From NCBI GenBank assembly GCA_964483155.1, contig CAZAAC010000003.1:29632-93631 (forward strand): a stretch of 64,000 nt of DNA, in the 5' to 3' direction. This document shows, piece after piece, positions 35,439 through 44,967 of this stretch; positions within the stretch are counted from its first letter, which is position 1; each line of letters starts with the position of its first letter. The DNA is from JAAYYM01 sp964483155 (GTDB taxonomy: Bacteria > Bacillota > Clostridia > Lachnospirales > Lachnospiraceae). The notes below the pieces were generated by a model that saw only the letters and a program-made list of their open reading frames with translations, was not told where the DNA came from and searched no databases. Made by a program: the position numbers and the translations under genes.

Positions 35439-37739
35439 TTATGTAATTTCATTCAATATTTTAATGATTTTATGTAGTTCTTCATAGGAACACAATCCTG
35501 GTGCGAAACTTAATATTTGGCGCAATGGCATATAAGCTAGCATCGCTTTATTCATCTCGTCGCTGATTGCTTCCTGCGCTGTTCCCGATTCTTGCCCAGG
35601 GCTCTCACATGCGCCCATAGAATTATTGCTATTATATAACTCCAGCATTGGCCTTATCACTTCTGCGGCTTTTGGATCAGCAAGAATATCTCCTATCGTT
35701 GAATTATCATCATAAACAATTGGTAACTTTACTGTGGATTCTACCCTGACTGTTTTTTGACACACAATATCTCTTGAAGACTGTCCTAATTGAACAATAA
35801 ATTCTCCACTCTCTACATGCCAGTCATTCATCTGCACATTATAATATGCAAAAGCACGCTTCCCTAACAAAAACGTTATTTTCTTAGTCTCTCCTGGATA
35901 CAATGCCACCTTTGCAAATTCTTTTAGTTCACGCATGGGTCTGATTGGCGTACTGACAACATCCGCAATATATAATTGTACGACTTCCTTTCCGAACCTA
36001 TTACCAGTATTTGTCACTTCGACCGATACCTCTAGTTCTTCTGCATCCTTCATGCTCTCTTTGTCTACACTGAAATTTGTATAAGAAAACGTTGTATAGC
36101 TAAGTCCAAATCCAAAAGGAAACAGAACGTCCATTTTCTTTTTATCATAATAACGATATCCAACAAAGATACCCTCGCGATATTCCGTAATATCCCTTTC
36201 TCCGCCATAAAACAAATAAGATGGGGTATCCTCGATTCGTAATGGAAATGTCTCCGCTAATTTACCACTTGGGTTAACCTCCCCATAAAGCACATCCATA
36301 ACTGCACCACCAATTGCCTGTCCACCAAGATATGCTTCTATTATGCCTGCTGCACTGTTGATCCAAGGCATATCAACAGGCGAACCATTATGCAAAACAA
36401 CTACTATGTTTGGTTGTACCTTTGACACTTCTTCTATCAGTACATTTTGGCAATTTGGTAATGACATATGTGTTCTATCATAACCTTCCGATTCAAAATC
36501 ATCTGGCAATCCCGCAAATAATACTGCAACTTCTGCCTTTTCTGCAGCCGTCACTGCTTCTGCCATCAGTATAGGATTAATAATATCATCCATAGTCTCA
36601 TACCCCTGTGAGTAGGTAATTTGACTCCTGCACTGACCAAATTTTTCTTGTACAGCATCCATTACTGAATCCATCTTAAATGAGTTAATATGTGAACTGC
36701 CTCCACCCTGATAACGTGGTTTTTGAGCAAAAGCTCCAATCATTGCTACTCTCTGCCTATCATGTAGCGGAAGCACACCATTGTTCTTTAAAAGAACTAT
36801 ACTTTCTCCTGCTATCTTACGGGACAATTTATGATGTTCTTCCTTATCCCACGTAGCATTTGGCTCTCTGTTCTCCAAATATTTATATAAAATATTTAGG
36901 ATTCTTTCACAAGCTCGATCTAATATCTTCTCATCCAGCGTTCCATCCTTAACTGCCTGTACTATTCTTTTATCATGTTCCCCACCAGACGAAGGCATTT
37001 CAAGTTCCAATCCGGCTTTTAATCCAACAACCCTATCTCTTACGGCTCCCCAGTCACTCACTACAAAGCCATTAAAACCCCACTCATCACGAAGAATATC
37101 ATTCAGAAAATGTTCGCTCTCAGATATTTGCTCACCATTTACCTTATTATAGGAACACATTACTGTCCATGGCTTTGCACTCTTTATTGCTCCTTCAAAA
37201 GCAGCAAGATAAATCTCGCGCAATGTTCTCTCGTCTATTTGCGAACTCGATGTCATTCTTCTATGTTCTTGATTATTCCCTAAATAGTGTTTAATACTTG
37301 TTCCTATGTTCTTACTCTGCACTCCTTTTATATGTGAAGTAGCCATTTCAGTAGTCAAATAAGGGTCTTCCGAAAAATACTCAAAATTACGTCCGCATAA
37401 TGGGGATCGCTTAATATTAACAGCCGGCCCTAATACCACACCGACATCTTCCGCTTGGCACTCCTCGCCAATTGCCTGCCCCATCTGATAGATCAGTTCT
37501 CTGTCAAAAGAGGCGGCTGTCGCACATGCTGCTGGAAAACACACCGCTTTTATGCTTTCGTTTATACTGGGTTGTGCCGCATCCATATCTTGTTTCCTAA
37601 GTCCATGTGGTCCATCGCTGACCATAATACTTGCGATGCCAAGTCTTTCAATTGCTTTTGTATGCCAAAAATCTTTTCCCGAACAAAGGGAAGCTTTTTC
37701 ATCAAGTGTCATTCTGCCTACTAATTTCCTGACATCCAC
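35439..37739 (-). CDS. glycoside hydrolase family 3 beta-glucosidase with C-terminal fibronectin-like domain
   Basis: A 766-residue cytoplasmic enzyme. The nucleophile is Asp229 in NGFVVSDWGAVRDR. The (beta/alpha)6 domain contains VVLLKNNGVLPL-type IVLLKNNGVLPL, and the C-terminal FnIII-like domain VSVEVTNTGNRFGKEVVQLY. After that comes an extra ~90-residue tail (LADPKAAEVIRPMLELYNSN...) seen in some clostridial GH3 enzymes. The GTG at 37739 is set by GGAGGAGG 8 nt upstream. It is upstream of the sensor/GGDEF and GH1 genes in the same orientation (118-bp gap). Confidence 0.92.
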   Translation of the reverse strand: MDVRKLVGRMTLDEKASLCSGKDFWHTKAIERLGIASIMVSDGPHGLRKQDMDAAQPSINESIKAVCFPAACATAASFDRELIYQMGQAIGEECQAEDVGVVLGPAVNIKRSPLCGRNFEYFSEDPYLTTEMATSHIKGVQSKNIGTSIKHYLGNNQEHRRMTSSSQIDERTLREIYLAAFEGAIKSAKPWTVMCSYNKVNGEQISESEHFLNDILRDEWGFNGFVVSDWGAVRDRVVGLKAGLELEMPSSGGEHDKRIVQAVKDGTLDEKILDRACERILNILYKYLENREPNATWDKEEHHKLSRKIAGESIVLLKNNGVLPLHDRQRVAMIGAFAQKPRYQGGGSSHINSFKMDSVMDAVQEKFGQCRSQITYSQGYETMDDIINPILMAEAVTAAEKAEVAVLFAGLPDDFESEGYDRTHMSLPNCQNVLIEEVSKVQPNIVVVLHNGSPVDMPWINSAAGIIEAYLGGQAIGGAVMDVLYGEVNPSGKLAETFPLRIEDTPSYLFYGGERDITEYREGIFVGYRYYDKKKMDVLFPFGFGLSYTTFSYTNFSVDKESMKDAEELEVSVEVTNTGNRFGKEVVQLYIADVVSTPIRPMRELKEFAKVALYPGETKKITFLLGKRAFAYYNVQMNDWHVESGEFIVQLGQSSRDIVCQKTVRVESTVKLPIVYDDNSTIGDILADPKAAEVIRPMLELYNSNNSMGACESPGQESGTAQEAISDEMNKAMLAYMPLRQILSFAPGLCSYEELHKIIKILNEIT

Positions 37740-37838
37740 AATATTTCCTCCTCCAGATAGCATTCCTAGTATTACATACCATTCTCATATCCTCGCATGA
37801 CTTATATGCCTAAATAGGACCACATATGCTTTATATAC

Positions 37839-38150
37839 CTACCTATCCTGTTCCACATAGTCCAGGCATACACGGTCAGTGACATAGGGTCTGACATAGG
37901 TATCTGCAACATAGATGTGATCTGGATGATTTGTATAAGCCATGATTGCATCCTCTTCAACTAATTGTATGATTAAAGCAAGGTCATGTGTGCTTGATGA
38001 AATCGGCGCATCAACAACCTGTATGCTTAAAAGTCCTGGTACTTTGTGTAGTAAACCTTCTAAATTTATTTTCATATTTTCTGCCACTTTTTTTCTGTCC
38101 TCTTTTGATAGTTCTTCTTTATAATTCCACATTACAATATGTCTTACCAT
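37839..38150 (-). CDS. Dabb-family (stress-responsive A/B barrel) protein
   Basis: A 103-residue protein. The N-terminus MVRHIVMWNYKEEL and the C-terminal HPDHIYVADTYVRPYVTDRV are typical of the dimeric alpha/beta-barrel (Dabb, PF07876) family. The family binds small hydrophobic or aromatic molecules, and few members have a known function. A strong GGGGGGAAG site precedes it, as does an extended -10 (TGC TAGAAT). It is divergent from the flavin reductase-rubredoxin gene. Confidence 0.85.
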   Translation of the reverse strand: MVRHIVMWNYKEELSKEDRKKVAENMKINLEGLLHKVPGLLSIQVVDAPISSSTHDLALIIQLVEEDAIMAYTNHPDHIYVADTYVRPYVTDRVCLDYVEQDR

Positions 38151-38260
38151 AATGCTTCCCCCCTTTTTTTATTACTAATATTCTAGCATATTTCATCTTC
38201 AAATACCACACTAAATCGATTGATGATTTTACAGCCTTTTACAACCTCTTTATTATTTCA

Positions 38261-38289
38261 TTGACATGTGTTAATGATACCGATATAAT
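38261..38289 (+). promoter_or_regulatory. consensus sigma-A promoter for the flavin reductase-rubredoxin gene
   Basis: TTGACA, 17-bp spacer, TATAAT: all 12 consensus bases. It is 64 bp upstream of the start codon. A matching operator (for example PerR) was not recognised. Confidence 0.85.
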
Positions 38290-38353
38290 ATTTTAATAAT
38301 AGCAATCATTACTATGATATGCTTTTATTTTTTCTATGAAAGGCGGTCAGATT

Positions 38354-39007
38354 ATGAATACAAATGTTCTAAGAAATCTTTCTTACGGTGTTTATGTTAT
38401 CTCTACATTGGACGGAACCCGTCCCACCGGATGTATCGCAAATAGTGTTATGCAGATTACTTCTTCTCCTGTAACTGTTGCCCTCAGTATGAATCATGAC
38501 AATTTCACAAATTCTTGTATCCGGAATACTGGAAAATTTGCCGTTTCTATTTTATCGATAGAAAGCAATCCCTCATTAATTGGAACCTTCGGATTTCAGT
38601 CCGGTAAAAATGTAGATAAGTTTGCGCAGATTCCTTATGAAACAAAAGAAGATCTTCCTATTATTTCAGATTCCTGCGGCTACATGGTATTTAAGGTAAT
38701 CGGAGAAACAGAGACTTCTTCACATACAATTTTTTTAGGTGAACTAGTAGATGGTGATATATATGGTGAGACAGAAGCAATGACTTATTCGTACTATCAC
38801 AAAGTAATAAAAGGAACAAGTCCCAAAAATGCACCTACCTATATTCCTGAAGAAGATAAACCAGAACCATCCAATGCAAAAAAAGAGATTTGGAAATGTA
38901 CAGTTTGTGGTTATGAATATGACGGTGATATTCCCTTTGAAGATTTGCCAGAAAGTTATGAATGTCCTATATGTGGTCAACCAAAATCTGTATTTGAGAA
39001 AATATAA
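38354..39007 (+). CDS. flavin reductase domain fused to rubredoxin (high-molecular-weight rubredoxin type)
   Basis: A 217-residue fusion. Residues about 1-155 form a FMN-binding flavin reductase-like domain (VLRNLSYGVYVISTLDG; SPVTVALSMNHDNFTN; GKFAVSILS). A linker with Pro/Glu follows. The C-terminal ~45 residues are rubredoxin with both iron-binding pairs (WKCTVCGYEYDGDIPF and YECPICG). In clostridia this protein passes electrons from NAD(P)H to oxygen- or peroxide-reducing enzymes such as flavodiiron proteins. ATG at 38354 follows AAAGGCGG. The perfect promoter suggests high expression. Confidence 0.93.
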   Translation: MNTNVLRNLSYGVYVISTLDGTRPTGCIANSVMQITSSPVTVALSMNHDNFTNSCIRNTGKFAVSILSIESNPSLIGTFGFQSGKNVDKFAQIPYETKEDLPIISDSCGYMVFKVIGETETSSHTIFLGELVDGDIYGETEAMTYSYYHKVIKGTSPKNAPTYIPEEDKPEPSNAKKEIWKCTVCGYEYDGDIPFEDLPESYECPICGQPKSVFEKI

Positions 39008-39031
39008 GTGATAAAAAAATCATTTATCAAC

Positions 39032-39065
39032 ACGCCGATACCTCTTTCATAAAGAGTATCGGCGT
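39032..39065. terminator. terminator between convergent genes
   Basis: Stem ACGCCGATAC(C)TCTTT with AAAGAGTATCGGCGT, one bulged base, 3-nt loop. T-rich sequence lies on both sides, and on the minus strand it includes seven consecutive T. It serves the flavin reductase-rubredoxin gene and the DUF6179-like gene. Confidence 0.8.
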
Positions 39066-39072
39066 ATTGTGT

Positions 39073-39960
39073 TTAAAGTGTAAAATGATTATTGCTTGCC
39101 ATATTACGCAATTCTACTGCAAAATCACTTAAATCCGCTTGAAGATAAGAGAGAAGTTCCCTGGAATTATAATATCCTTTTTCAACCAATACTTCTGTTA
39201 ATTTCAGCAGTCTTCCTTTCAATTCCTGCACTGTCCCCTGAAGTGCAAATTTTTTTATTTCTGCATATTCTTTTTCTGTAAACTTCATTTCTGAAATCTT
39301 CATTTCTATCATCTTCTTTTCTGCAATCATACAGCATAATACGTTATGTAATACAATACTGCAGATATTAATAAACAAATCCTCGTAATCACAATGATAT
39401 CTCTCGAGTGCACTCCTTATAAAGCTTTCTGGCAATTGACTCAAGAACAGCTGTTCCAACCGAATGCAATTCAGATATCGATTGATTAAATCAACTCCAC
39501 ACATTTGATCTAATCTCATCAAAACCGGATAATCCATTGTGATGATATTGTTTTGCGGATTATATCTGGCATCATAGCACTTTAAAAAACCCTCTATTCC
39601 TTTTACTGCTGTGTCAAAATAATTTAGATTTCCATATGCCTGAAAACTCTGCTGCATAGTATCATACATTTTTTTCGTTTGATTCACCTTTTCAATTACA
39701 AGTTCATAGCCCTTTTCATAAGCATCTTTAGCCATTTGCCTTCCGCCAAGATTTAATGCAGTCGTTTCTAACCCTTCTGTAACCTCAAATTCGCGAATAC
39801 AATAAATCACGGCACCCATCAATTGTCTGGCAGTACTGTATGAAACAGAGGTACTTTCTTTCGATGTATACTTTTCCGTTAACCATGCAACAATTGGCAC
39901 TAATTCATCAATATCATAAGTATCTTCTTTTTTCTTTTTTGATATCACATACCGATTCAT
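39073..39960 (-). CDS. DUF6179-like protein, function unknown
   Basis: A 295-residue soluble, mostly helical protein. It opens RYVISKKKKEDTYDIDELVP and ends ELRNMASNNHFTL. No catalytic motif is visible. By sequence character and by its partner downstream/upstream order it matches the Lachnospiraceae family annotated DUF6179, which is found next to DUF6323. Its start overlaps the stop of the DUF6323-like gene by 4 bp (ATGA), so the two proteins probably work together. I cannot suggest a reaction. Confidence 0.65.
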   Translation of the reverse strand: MNRYVISKKKKEDTYDIDELVPIVAWLTEKYTSKESTSVSYSTARQLMGAVIYCIREFEVTEGLETTALNLGGRQMAKDAYEKGYELVIEKVNQTKKMYDTMQQSFQAYGNLNYFDTAVKGIEGFLKCYDARYNPQNNIITMDYPVLMRLDQMCGVDLINRYLNCIRLEQLFLSQLPESFIRSALERYHCDYEDLFINICSIVLHNVLCCMIAEKKMIEMKISEMKFTEKEYAEIKKFALQGTVQELKGRLLKLTEVLVEKGYYNSRELLSYLQADLSDFAVELRNMASNNHFTL

Positions 39961-40430
39961 TCTTCACTCCTCTCATGATTCATGCCCATGAATCCACATG
40001 TTCCTGCACGAATCATTCGAGCAAAACCTTCTAGACATGTATCCTCCAGATGTTCTGCCGAACCCTGACACTCATTTTCAAATTTTTCTTTCATATATGC
40101 AAGTAGTTCATCGTCTGTCAGTTCGTCCATGGATTCGTTCTTATATAAATAAAATATATCCTGTAGCTGCGCTATCATATCTACATAATTGTCTTGATAA
40201 ATATAAGGGGAATCACAAAAAGTGAAAATTATTTTTTGCAAAACACCCTCCCCAAATTCAACTCTCTCCTGTTCTGCGAGACTGTATTTCCTATCTTGCA
40301 GTAATTCTAAAACTTCTTGCGTAGATAATTGTACCCCAAACTGTTTTGTATAACTATTGCTCTGTAATACTTTCTCCAAATAGTAAGTGTCTTGCTTCAG
40401 CAATGCATCTATTTCTTTTTCATTTATCAT
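39957..40430 (-). CDS. DUF6323-like protein, function unknown
   Basis: A 157-residue acidic soluble protein. Recognisable family segments are RVEFGEGVLQKIIFTFCDSP, MIAQLQDIFYLYKNESMDEL, and a Cys-containing tail (CQGSAEHLEDTCLEGFARMI). ATG at 40430 is set by GGGAGGG; the longer frame up to 40553 runs into the terminator region of the next gene. Co-translated with the DUF6179-like gene. Its role is unknown. Confidence 0.65.
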   Translation of the reverse strand: MINEKEIDALLKQDTYYLEKVLQSNSYTKQFGVQLSTQEVLELLQDRKYSLAEQERVEFGEGVLQKIIFTFCDSPYIYQDNYVDMIAQLQDIFYLYKNESMDELTDDELLAYMKEKFENECQGSAEHLEDTCLEGFARMIRAGTCGFMGMNHERSEE

Positions 40431-40533
40431 AATACCCTCCCATTGTTTGCAACAATTGAAACTTGATTTTACTACTACCAAGATATCAATACAAGACTTG
40501 AAAAAAAAGTAAATTTGTGGTATGATAATGACA

Positions 40534-40574
40534 GAAAAAAGGCAGTAAATCAAATATAAATTGATTTACTGCCT
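40534..40574 (-). terminator. strong intrinsic terminator after the second GH3 gene
   Basis: A perfect 14-bp stem (AGGCAGTAAATCAA / TTGATTTACTGCCT, 40540-40574) with a 7-nt loop. On the minus strand it is followed by TTTTTTCTGTC. It lies 23 bp past the stop of the GH3 gene. Confidence 0.92.
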
Positions 40575-40596
40575 CTTGTTTTAAGGATAAAAAATC

Positions 40597-42846
40597 TTAT
40601 TCTAGAACAAACTTCGAGTCATTCATTGTTTTACTATCCTCGCCTATGAGCACTCTGAATTCTCCTGCTTCACTAACATAATTCATATTAATATCGTAAA
40701 ATCGGAGCATTTTTTCCGTGATTTCAAAAGTAACTTTCTTTCTTTCTCCTGGTTGCAGCATCACCCTTTGGAATCCCTTTAATCTTCTGGTCGGTCTAGA
40801 TACACTTCCATTGATATCACAAATATATAGTTGTACTATCTCTATACCCATGCGTTCTCCGATATTTGTCAAAATCACTGATGCTTCTATTACGTCAGTA
40901 ACGTTCTCATGGTGAATCACATCTCTTCTATGCAAAATATTTTTGCTTAATGAAACAGCGGTGTAATGAAATTCAGTATATGTGATTCCATATCCGAACG
41001 GATATAGTGGTTCATTGGGGATATCTTGATACGTTGACTGAAAACGATTCCCCTTATCTCCATTAAACATTCTCCCTGTTAAAAATCCACCATAATAAAC
41101 AGGTATTTGCCCTACCGAATAAGGAAAGCTCATAGACAATTTTGCACTTGGATTTTTTTCTCCAAAAAGTATATCCGCTATGGCATTGCCTCCTTCACTC
41201 CCCGGAAACCATGCATATAATATGGCTTTGGAATTCTTTTCGATTTCTCTCAAATCAAGCGGTCTTCCTGCAAATATAACTGTAACAATATTATCATTGA
41301 CCTTACATATCTCTCGAAACAGATGCATTTGGCAATTTGGTAATAAAATATCGCCTCGAGAACCTCCTTCACCTGTATGATAAGCATGTTCTCCAAGAAA
41401 AAGCACAATCAGGTCTGCTTTTTCAGCTGTCCTGATAGCTTCTTTCAATAAGACTTCATTTGATTGCTCATTATGATCATTAACAATACCGTTGAAACCG
41501 TAGAGAATCTCATTTGGATCAAGCAGTGAACTTCCTCTGCAAAATAAAGTTTTATCACTGCTACCGCTATACATGTTCTCCACGCCGGTTCTAACTGTCA
41601 CCGTATCATTTTTGTCTCCTAGAAGTGACCATGCCCCATAAAGTCTTTCCTCTTCCACATATGGGCCAATAAATGCAATTCTTTTCTCTTTTGAAAGCGG
41701 CAATATGCTTTCTTCATTTTTCAATAATACAATTGTTTCTGTTGCCGCAGTTTTCGCTCGCTCTCTGTGTTCTGAGCACAAAATCATATTCTTGCTTTCG
41801 ATTTCATCCGCATCCTTATAAGGATTTTCAAATAAGCCCAGTCTATTTTTTAATTGTAAAATACGCATAACTGACTCATCTAATAATTGTTCTGCTATGC
41901 TATTATCTGCAATCAGCTTTGCAATATGATTGATATAACATCCACTGACCATATCAATGTCTACGCCTGCCTCTATGGCAAGTTTTGAAGCTTCTTCCCT
42001 ATTTGATGCAATACCATGATAGATTAACTCCTCAATTGCTGCCCAGTCTGAAATTAATACTCCGCTAAAATCCATTTCTTTTCTTAAAATATCGCGCATC
42101 AACCACTTATTGCCTGTAGCAGGTATATGATTTAGTGTATTAAATGATGTCATCATCAATGAACATCCTGCATCAACACCAGCTTTGTATGCTGGCAGAT
42201 AATCATCTCGTAATGTACGTTCTGACAACTCTACATTATTATAGTCTCTTCCTGCTTCTGCTGCTCCATATGCCGCAAAGTGCTTTACACAAGCAGCTAT
42301 ACTTCCTTTGCTTGCAAGTTCTGCTCCTTTTCTGCCTCCTTGATAACCTTCCACCATGGCCGTTACCATCTGCTCATTTAAAAAGGAATCTTCTCCCGTC
42401 GACTCCATAACCCTGCCCCATCTGGCATCACGTACTAAGTCAGCCATTGGCGAAAAAGTGACATGTAGCCCTGATACCGCCGCCTCCTTGGCTGCTATTC
42501 TGGCACATTCCTGAATTAATTTTGGATTAAAACTACAGCCTTGTGCCAGTGGTATAGGAAATATGGTCTTATAGCCGTTGATAATATCTGCCATGAAAAG
42601 TAAGGGAATATGGTGTGGCTGTTTCTCCATATATGTTTTTTGAATTGCCTTTATTTTCTCTGCCCCAAAAACACTGAGCACAGACCCTGCCCGAAAAATT
42701 TCCTTCTCACCTATACCAAGCTGCATCGCCGGTCCAGTCATAACAACTTCTTCTTCATAGAAGTTATTGGATAATTGTAATAATTGACCTATTTTCTCAT
42801 CCAAATCCATATCTTTCAATAATGTATCTAAATTTTGCTGTTCCAT
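40597..42846 (-). CDS. glycoside hydrolase family 3 beta-glucosidase/beta-xylosidase (BglX-like)
   Basis: A 749-residue enzyme without a signal peptide. The catalytic barrel includes IPLLFMADIINGYKTIFPIP and FSPMADLVRDARWGRVMEST, the pattern of BglX-type GH3. The nucleophile is Asp267 in GVLISDWAAIEEL. The C-terminal part has the FnIII-like domain (GIEIVQLYICD; LKGFQRVMLQPGERK). AGGAGC precedes the start. It is a single-gene unit with its own terminator. It differs clearly from the GH3 enzyme at 35439 in domain borders and tail, so it is not a recent duplicate. Confidence 0.92.
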   Translation of the reverse strand: MEQQNLDTLLKDMDLDEKIGQLLQLSNNFYEEEVVMTGPAMQLGIGEKEIFRAGSVLSVFGAEKIKAIQKTYMEKQPHHIPLLFMADIINGYKTIFPIPLAQGCSFNPKLIQECARIAAKEAAVSGLHVTFSPMADLVRDARWGRVMESTGEDSFLNEQMVTAMVEGYQGGRKGAELASKGSIAACVKHFAAYGAAEAGRDYNNVELSERTLRDDYLPAYKAGVDAGCSLMMTSFNTLNHIPATGNKWLMRDILRKEMDFSGVLISDWAAIEELIYHGIASNREEASKLAIEAGVDIDMVSGCYINHIAKLIADNSIAEQLLDESVMRILQLKNRLGLFENPYKDADEIESKNMILCSEHRERAKTAATETIVLLKNEESILPLSKEKRIAFIGPYVEEERLYGAWSLLGDKNDTVTVRTGVENMYSGSSDKTLFCRGSSLLDPNEILYGFNGIVNDHNEQSNEVLLKEAIRTAEKADLIVLFLGEHAYHTGEGGSRGDILLPNCQMHLFREICKVNDNIVTVIFAGRPLDLREIEKNSKAILYAWFPGSEGGNAIADILFGEKNPSAKLSMSFPYSVGQIPVYYGGFLTGRMFNGDKGNRFQSTYQDIPNEPLYPFGYGITYTEFHYTAVSLSKNILHRRDVIHHENVTDVIEASVILTNIGERMGIEIVQLYICDINGSVSRPTRRLKGFQRVMLQPGERKKVTFEITEKMLRFYDINMNYVSEAGEFRVLIGEDSKTMNDSKFVLE

Positions 42847-42887
42847 ATTTCTGCTCCTGTCAGGTTAGAAAGTAAATTATAACTTTT

Positions 42888-43496
42888 TCATTTCTGCTCT
42901 TTTAAAAACGTTTGCCACAATCGTGCGATCGGTAATCCCATGACATTATAATAATCACCGTCTATCTTTTTAATATATCTTGCAAATGCTCCTTGAATTG
43001 CATATGCACCGGCTTTGTCCATAGGTTCACCAGTTGCAACATATTCTCTGATTTCAGTTTCGCTCATTGGATAAACTGTTACCTCCGTCCGCTCAACAAA
43101 ACTACATACCGTTTTCATTTTATTTTCCATCGACACCATCATTACGCAGACACCCGTATATACCGCATGTACTTGCCCTTGCAAAGACATAATCATTTGT
43201 ACTGCATCTTCCACATTCTTTGGCTTCCCTAATATAGCCTTATCCTTCACTACAATCGTATCTGCTCCAATGACAGCCGTCTCAAAGGCATTACACATAG
43301 CAGATTCGTCGCCCTTTTTCACAAGCAAAAGAGCTACTTCTTCCGCCTTTTGGCTAGATAACTCTCGTACTATATCCTCGGGAATCTCTTTTGTAATCAA
43401 TTCCTCCCCCGACGCTGGAATAATTTCAAAACTAATATCTAACTGCTCCATTAGCTCTTTTCTTCGTGGTGAACCAGATGCCAATACTACTTTCAT
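42888..43496 (-). CDS. maf: Maf-family nucleoside triphosphate pyrophosphatase
   Basis: A 202-residue house-cleaning enzyme that hydrolyses non-canonical or m5-type nucleoside triphosphates. The N-terminal phosphate-binding motif VVLASGSPRRKELMEQL is diagnostic. Further conserved blocks are AVIGADTIVVKDKAILGKP, YTGVCV, and the C-terminal GDYYNVMGLPIARLW. It follows the L,D-transpeptidase gene by 31 bp. The specific substrate (dTTP/UTP or m7GTP class) is not decided here. Confidence 0.95.
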   Translation of the reverse strand: MKVVLASGSPRRKELMEQLDISFEIIPASGEELITKEIPEDIVRELSSQKAEEVALLLVKKGDESAMCNAFETAVIGADTIVVKDKAILGKPKNVEDAVQMIMSLQGQVHAVYTGVCVMMVSMENKMKTVCSFVERTEVTVYPMSETEIREYVATGEPMDKAGAYAIQGAFARYIKKIDGDYYNVMGLPIARLWQTFLKEQK

Positions 43497-43527
43497 AATT
43501 TTGCTTGCTCCTTTTGCAATATTCCAT

Positions 43528-44937
43528 TTAATAATAAACCACTACAGGCATACTTTTATAAACCAGTTCATATAACTCTGCTGCTTTCTCTTTTGGCATG
43601 TTGATACATCCGTGAGAACCATTAAACAAATATTCTGTCCCTCCAAAAACACTTCTCCAGCTTGCATCATGAAATCCAATATTGCCATTAAAGGGCATCC
43701 AGTATGCAACACTTGATTCATAATTTTCGCCTACAAGTGTTGCGTCCCTCTCCTTATAGGTTAAGCCAAACACGCCTGCAGGTGTGCCATTTCCTTTTGA
43801 TACATTTCCAGATACCAGTTCACTTTCAAATATATTGACCCCCTCCTGAAAAAAATACAGTCGCTGCGATGTCAAATCAACTTCGATGTACGTCTTTCCT
43901 ATATCATCGCTCCCATATTGTGCTGCAACACAAAAGTAAACTGGAATTCTTTCTTTAACCGCACCTGCCATAATATCTGCAATCAGCTCATCCGTTTCTG
44001 TTGCTTTATCCATCCACCAGCCGTATCCTCCGCTAGGCAATGATTTCGTTTCGCCTGCTTTCGTCGTTATGGTTCTCGTCCGGCCATATGTATCATGCTC
44101 CTTTGCCAGTGTACCCACATACTCTCTAACTGCCACTCGGTTTAATGATACGCCACTTTCATCCTCTACAACCCAATCGCCGATTTTTTTTGCATCAACT
44201 ATTTCTGTAACATCACCAAACTGATACGTGATAACTGCACCCAGCATAATCGTTTTAGGATCTGCTTTCTGTTTGAATATTGAGTCATTGGCTTTTATCG
44301 CGGGCTCTAAATAACAACCTTCTTGATCCAAATCCACTGTAGAACTAAGTTGCATAATCGCATCTGCGACTACTGCTATTGTTTTATTCTCATCTAGTGT
44401 TGTACCTTCCACTTCTTTTACAATAATATACTGCCCCGCCTTTGCATCGTATCCATCTGCATATGCATCTTGTGGTGCCACAATATTCTCACGATCAAAG
44501 AAACCCAGTTTTCTAATTCTTTCCTGCAGCAAATCCTGATTGCATTCTACTGCAGATGTTGCCTCATACACGTGCTTACTTGATTGTTGCATGAGCCATA
44601 AAAAGCTCTTTTGATCCTTTTGCAATTCTCTGATTGTGGTTTCAAAATGCCCCTGCAATTCTATCTCAGCTCCCGTAATCATGTCACCGATATCATTACG
44701 TCCTGCTACCTGTAATGTATAACTATCGACCTTCGCCTCCAGTAATTCTGTTGCCATTTTCACGCTTCTATTACTGCAGTTTACACCATCAATGTATGTA
44801 TTTGGGAAAAAATGAAAACTATAATAAATCACTCCAGCAAAATAAGCAACAAGACATGTAGAAAAAAGAACTGCTACAAATAGAACAACTATGTTTGCTT
44901 TTTTATTGTTTCTATTCCTTTTAAATTTGTATTCCAT
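43528..44937 (-). CDS. membrane-anchored L,D-transpeptidase (YkuD) with PG-binding-4 region
   Basis: A 469-residue cell-wall enzyme. One N-terminal membrane segment (IVVLFVAVLFSTCLVAYFAG), a region of about 270 residues that resembles the PG_binding_4 domain, then the YkuD catalytic domain from about 345 (YIEVDLTSQRLYFFQEGV) to the end, with the active-site motif IGFHDASW and FNGSHGCINMPKEKA containing the catalytic Cys. It forms 3-3 crosslinks or attaches proteins to peptidoglycan. GGGAGAG precedes the ATG. Confidence 0.92.
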   Translation of the reverse strand: MEYKFKRNRNNKKANIVVLFVAVLFSTCLVAYFAGVIYYSFHFFPNTYIDGVNCSNRSVKMATELLEAKVDSYTLQVAGRNDIGDMITGAEIELQGHFETTIRELQKDQKSFLWLMQQSSKHVYEATSAVECNQDLLQERIRKLGFFDRENIVAPQDAYADGYDAKAGQYIIVKEVEGTTLDENKTIAVVADAIMQLSSTVDLDQEGCYLEPAIKANDSIFKQKADPKTIMLGAVITYQFGDVTEIVDAKKIGDWVVEDESGVSLNRVAVREYVGTLAKEHDTYGRTRTITTKAGETKSLPSGGYGWWMDKATETDELIADIMAGAVKERIPVYFCVAAQYGSDDIGKTYIEVDLTSQRLYFFQEGVNIFESELVSGNVSKGNGTPAGVFGLTYKERDATLVGENYESSVAYWMPFNGNIGFHDASWRSVFGGTEYLFNGSHGCINMPKEKAAELYELVYKSMPVVVYY

Positions 44938-44967
44938 TTTCTCTCTCCCTTATATGCATAGGATATT

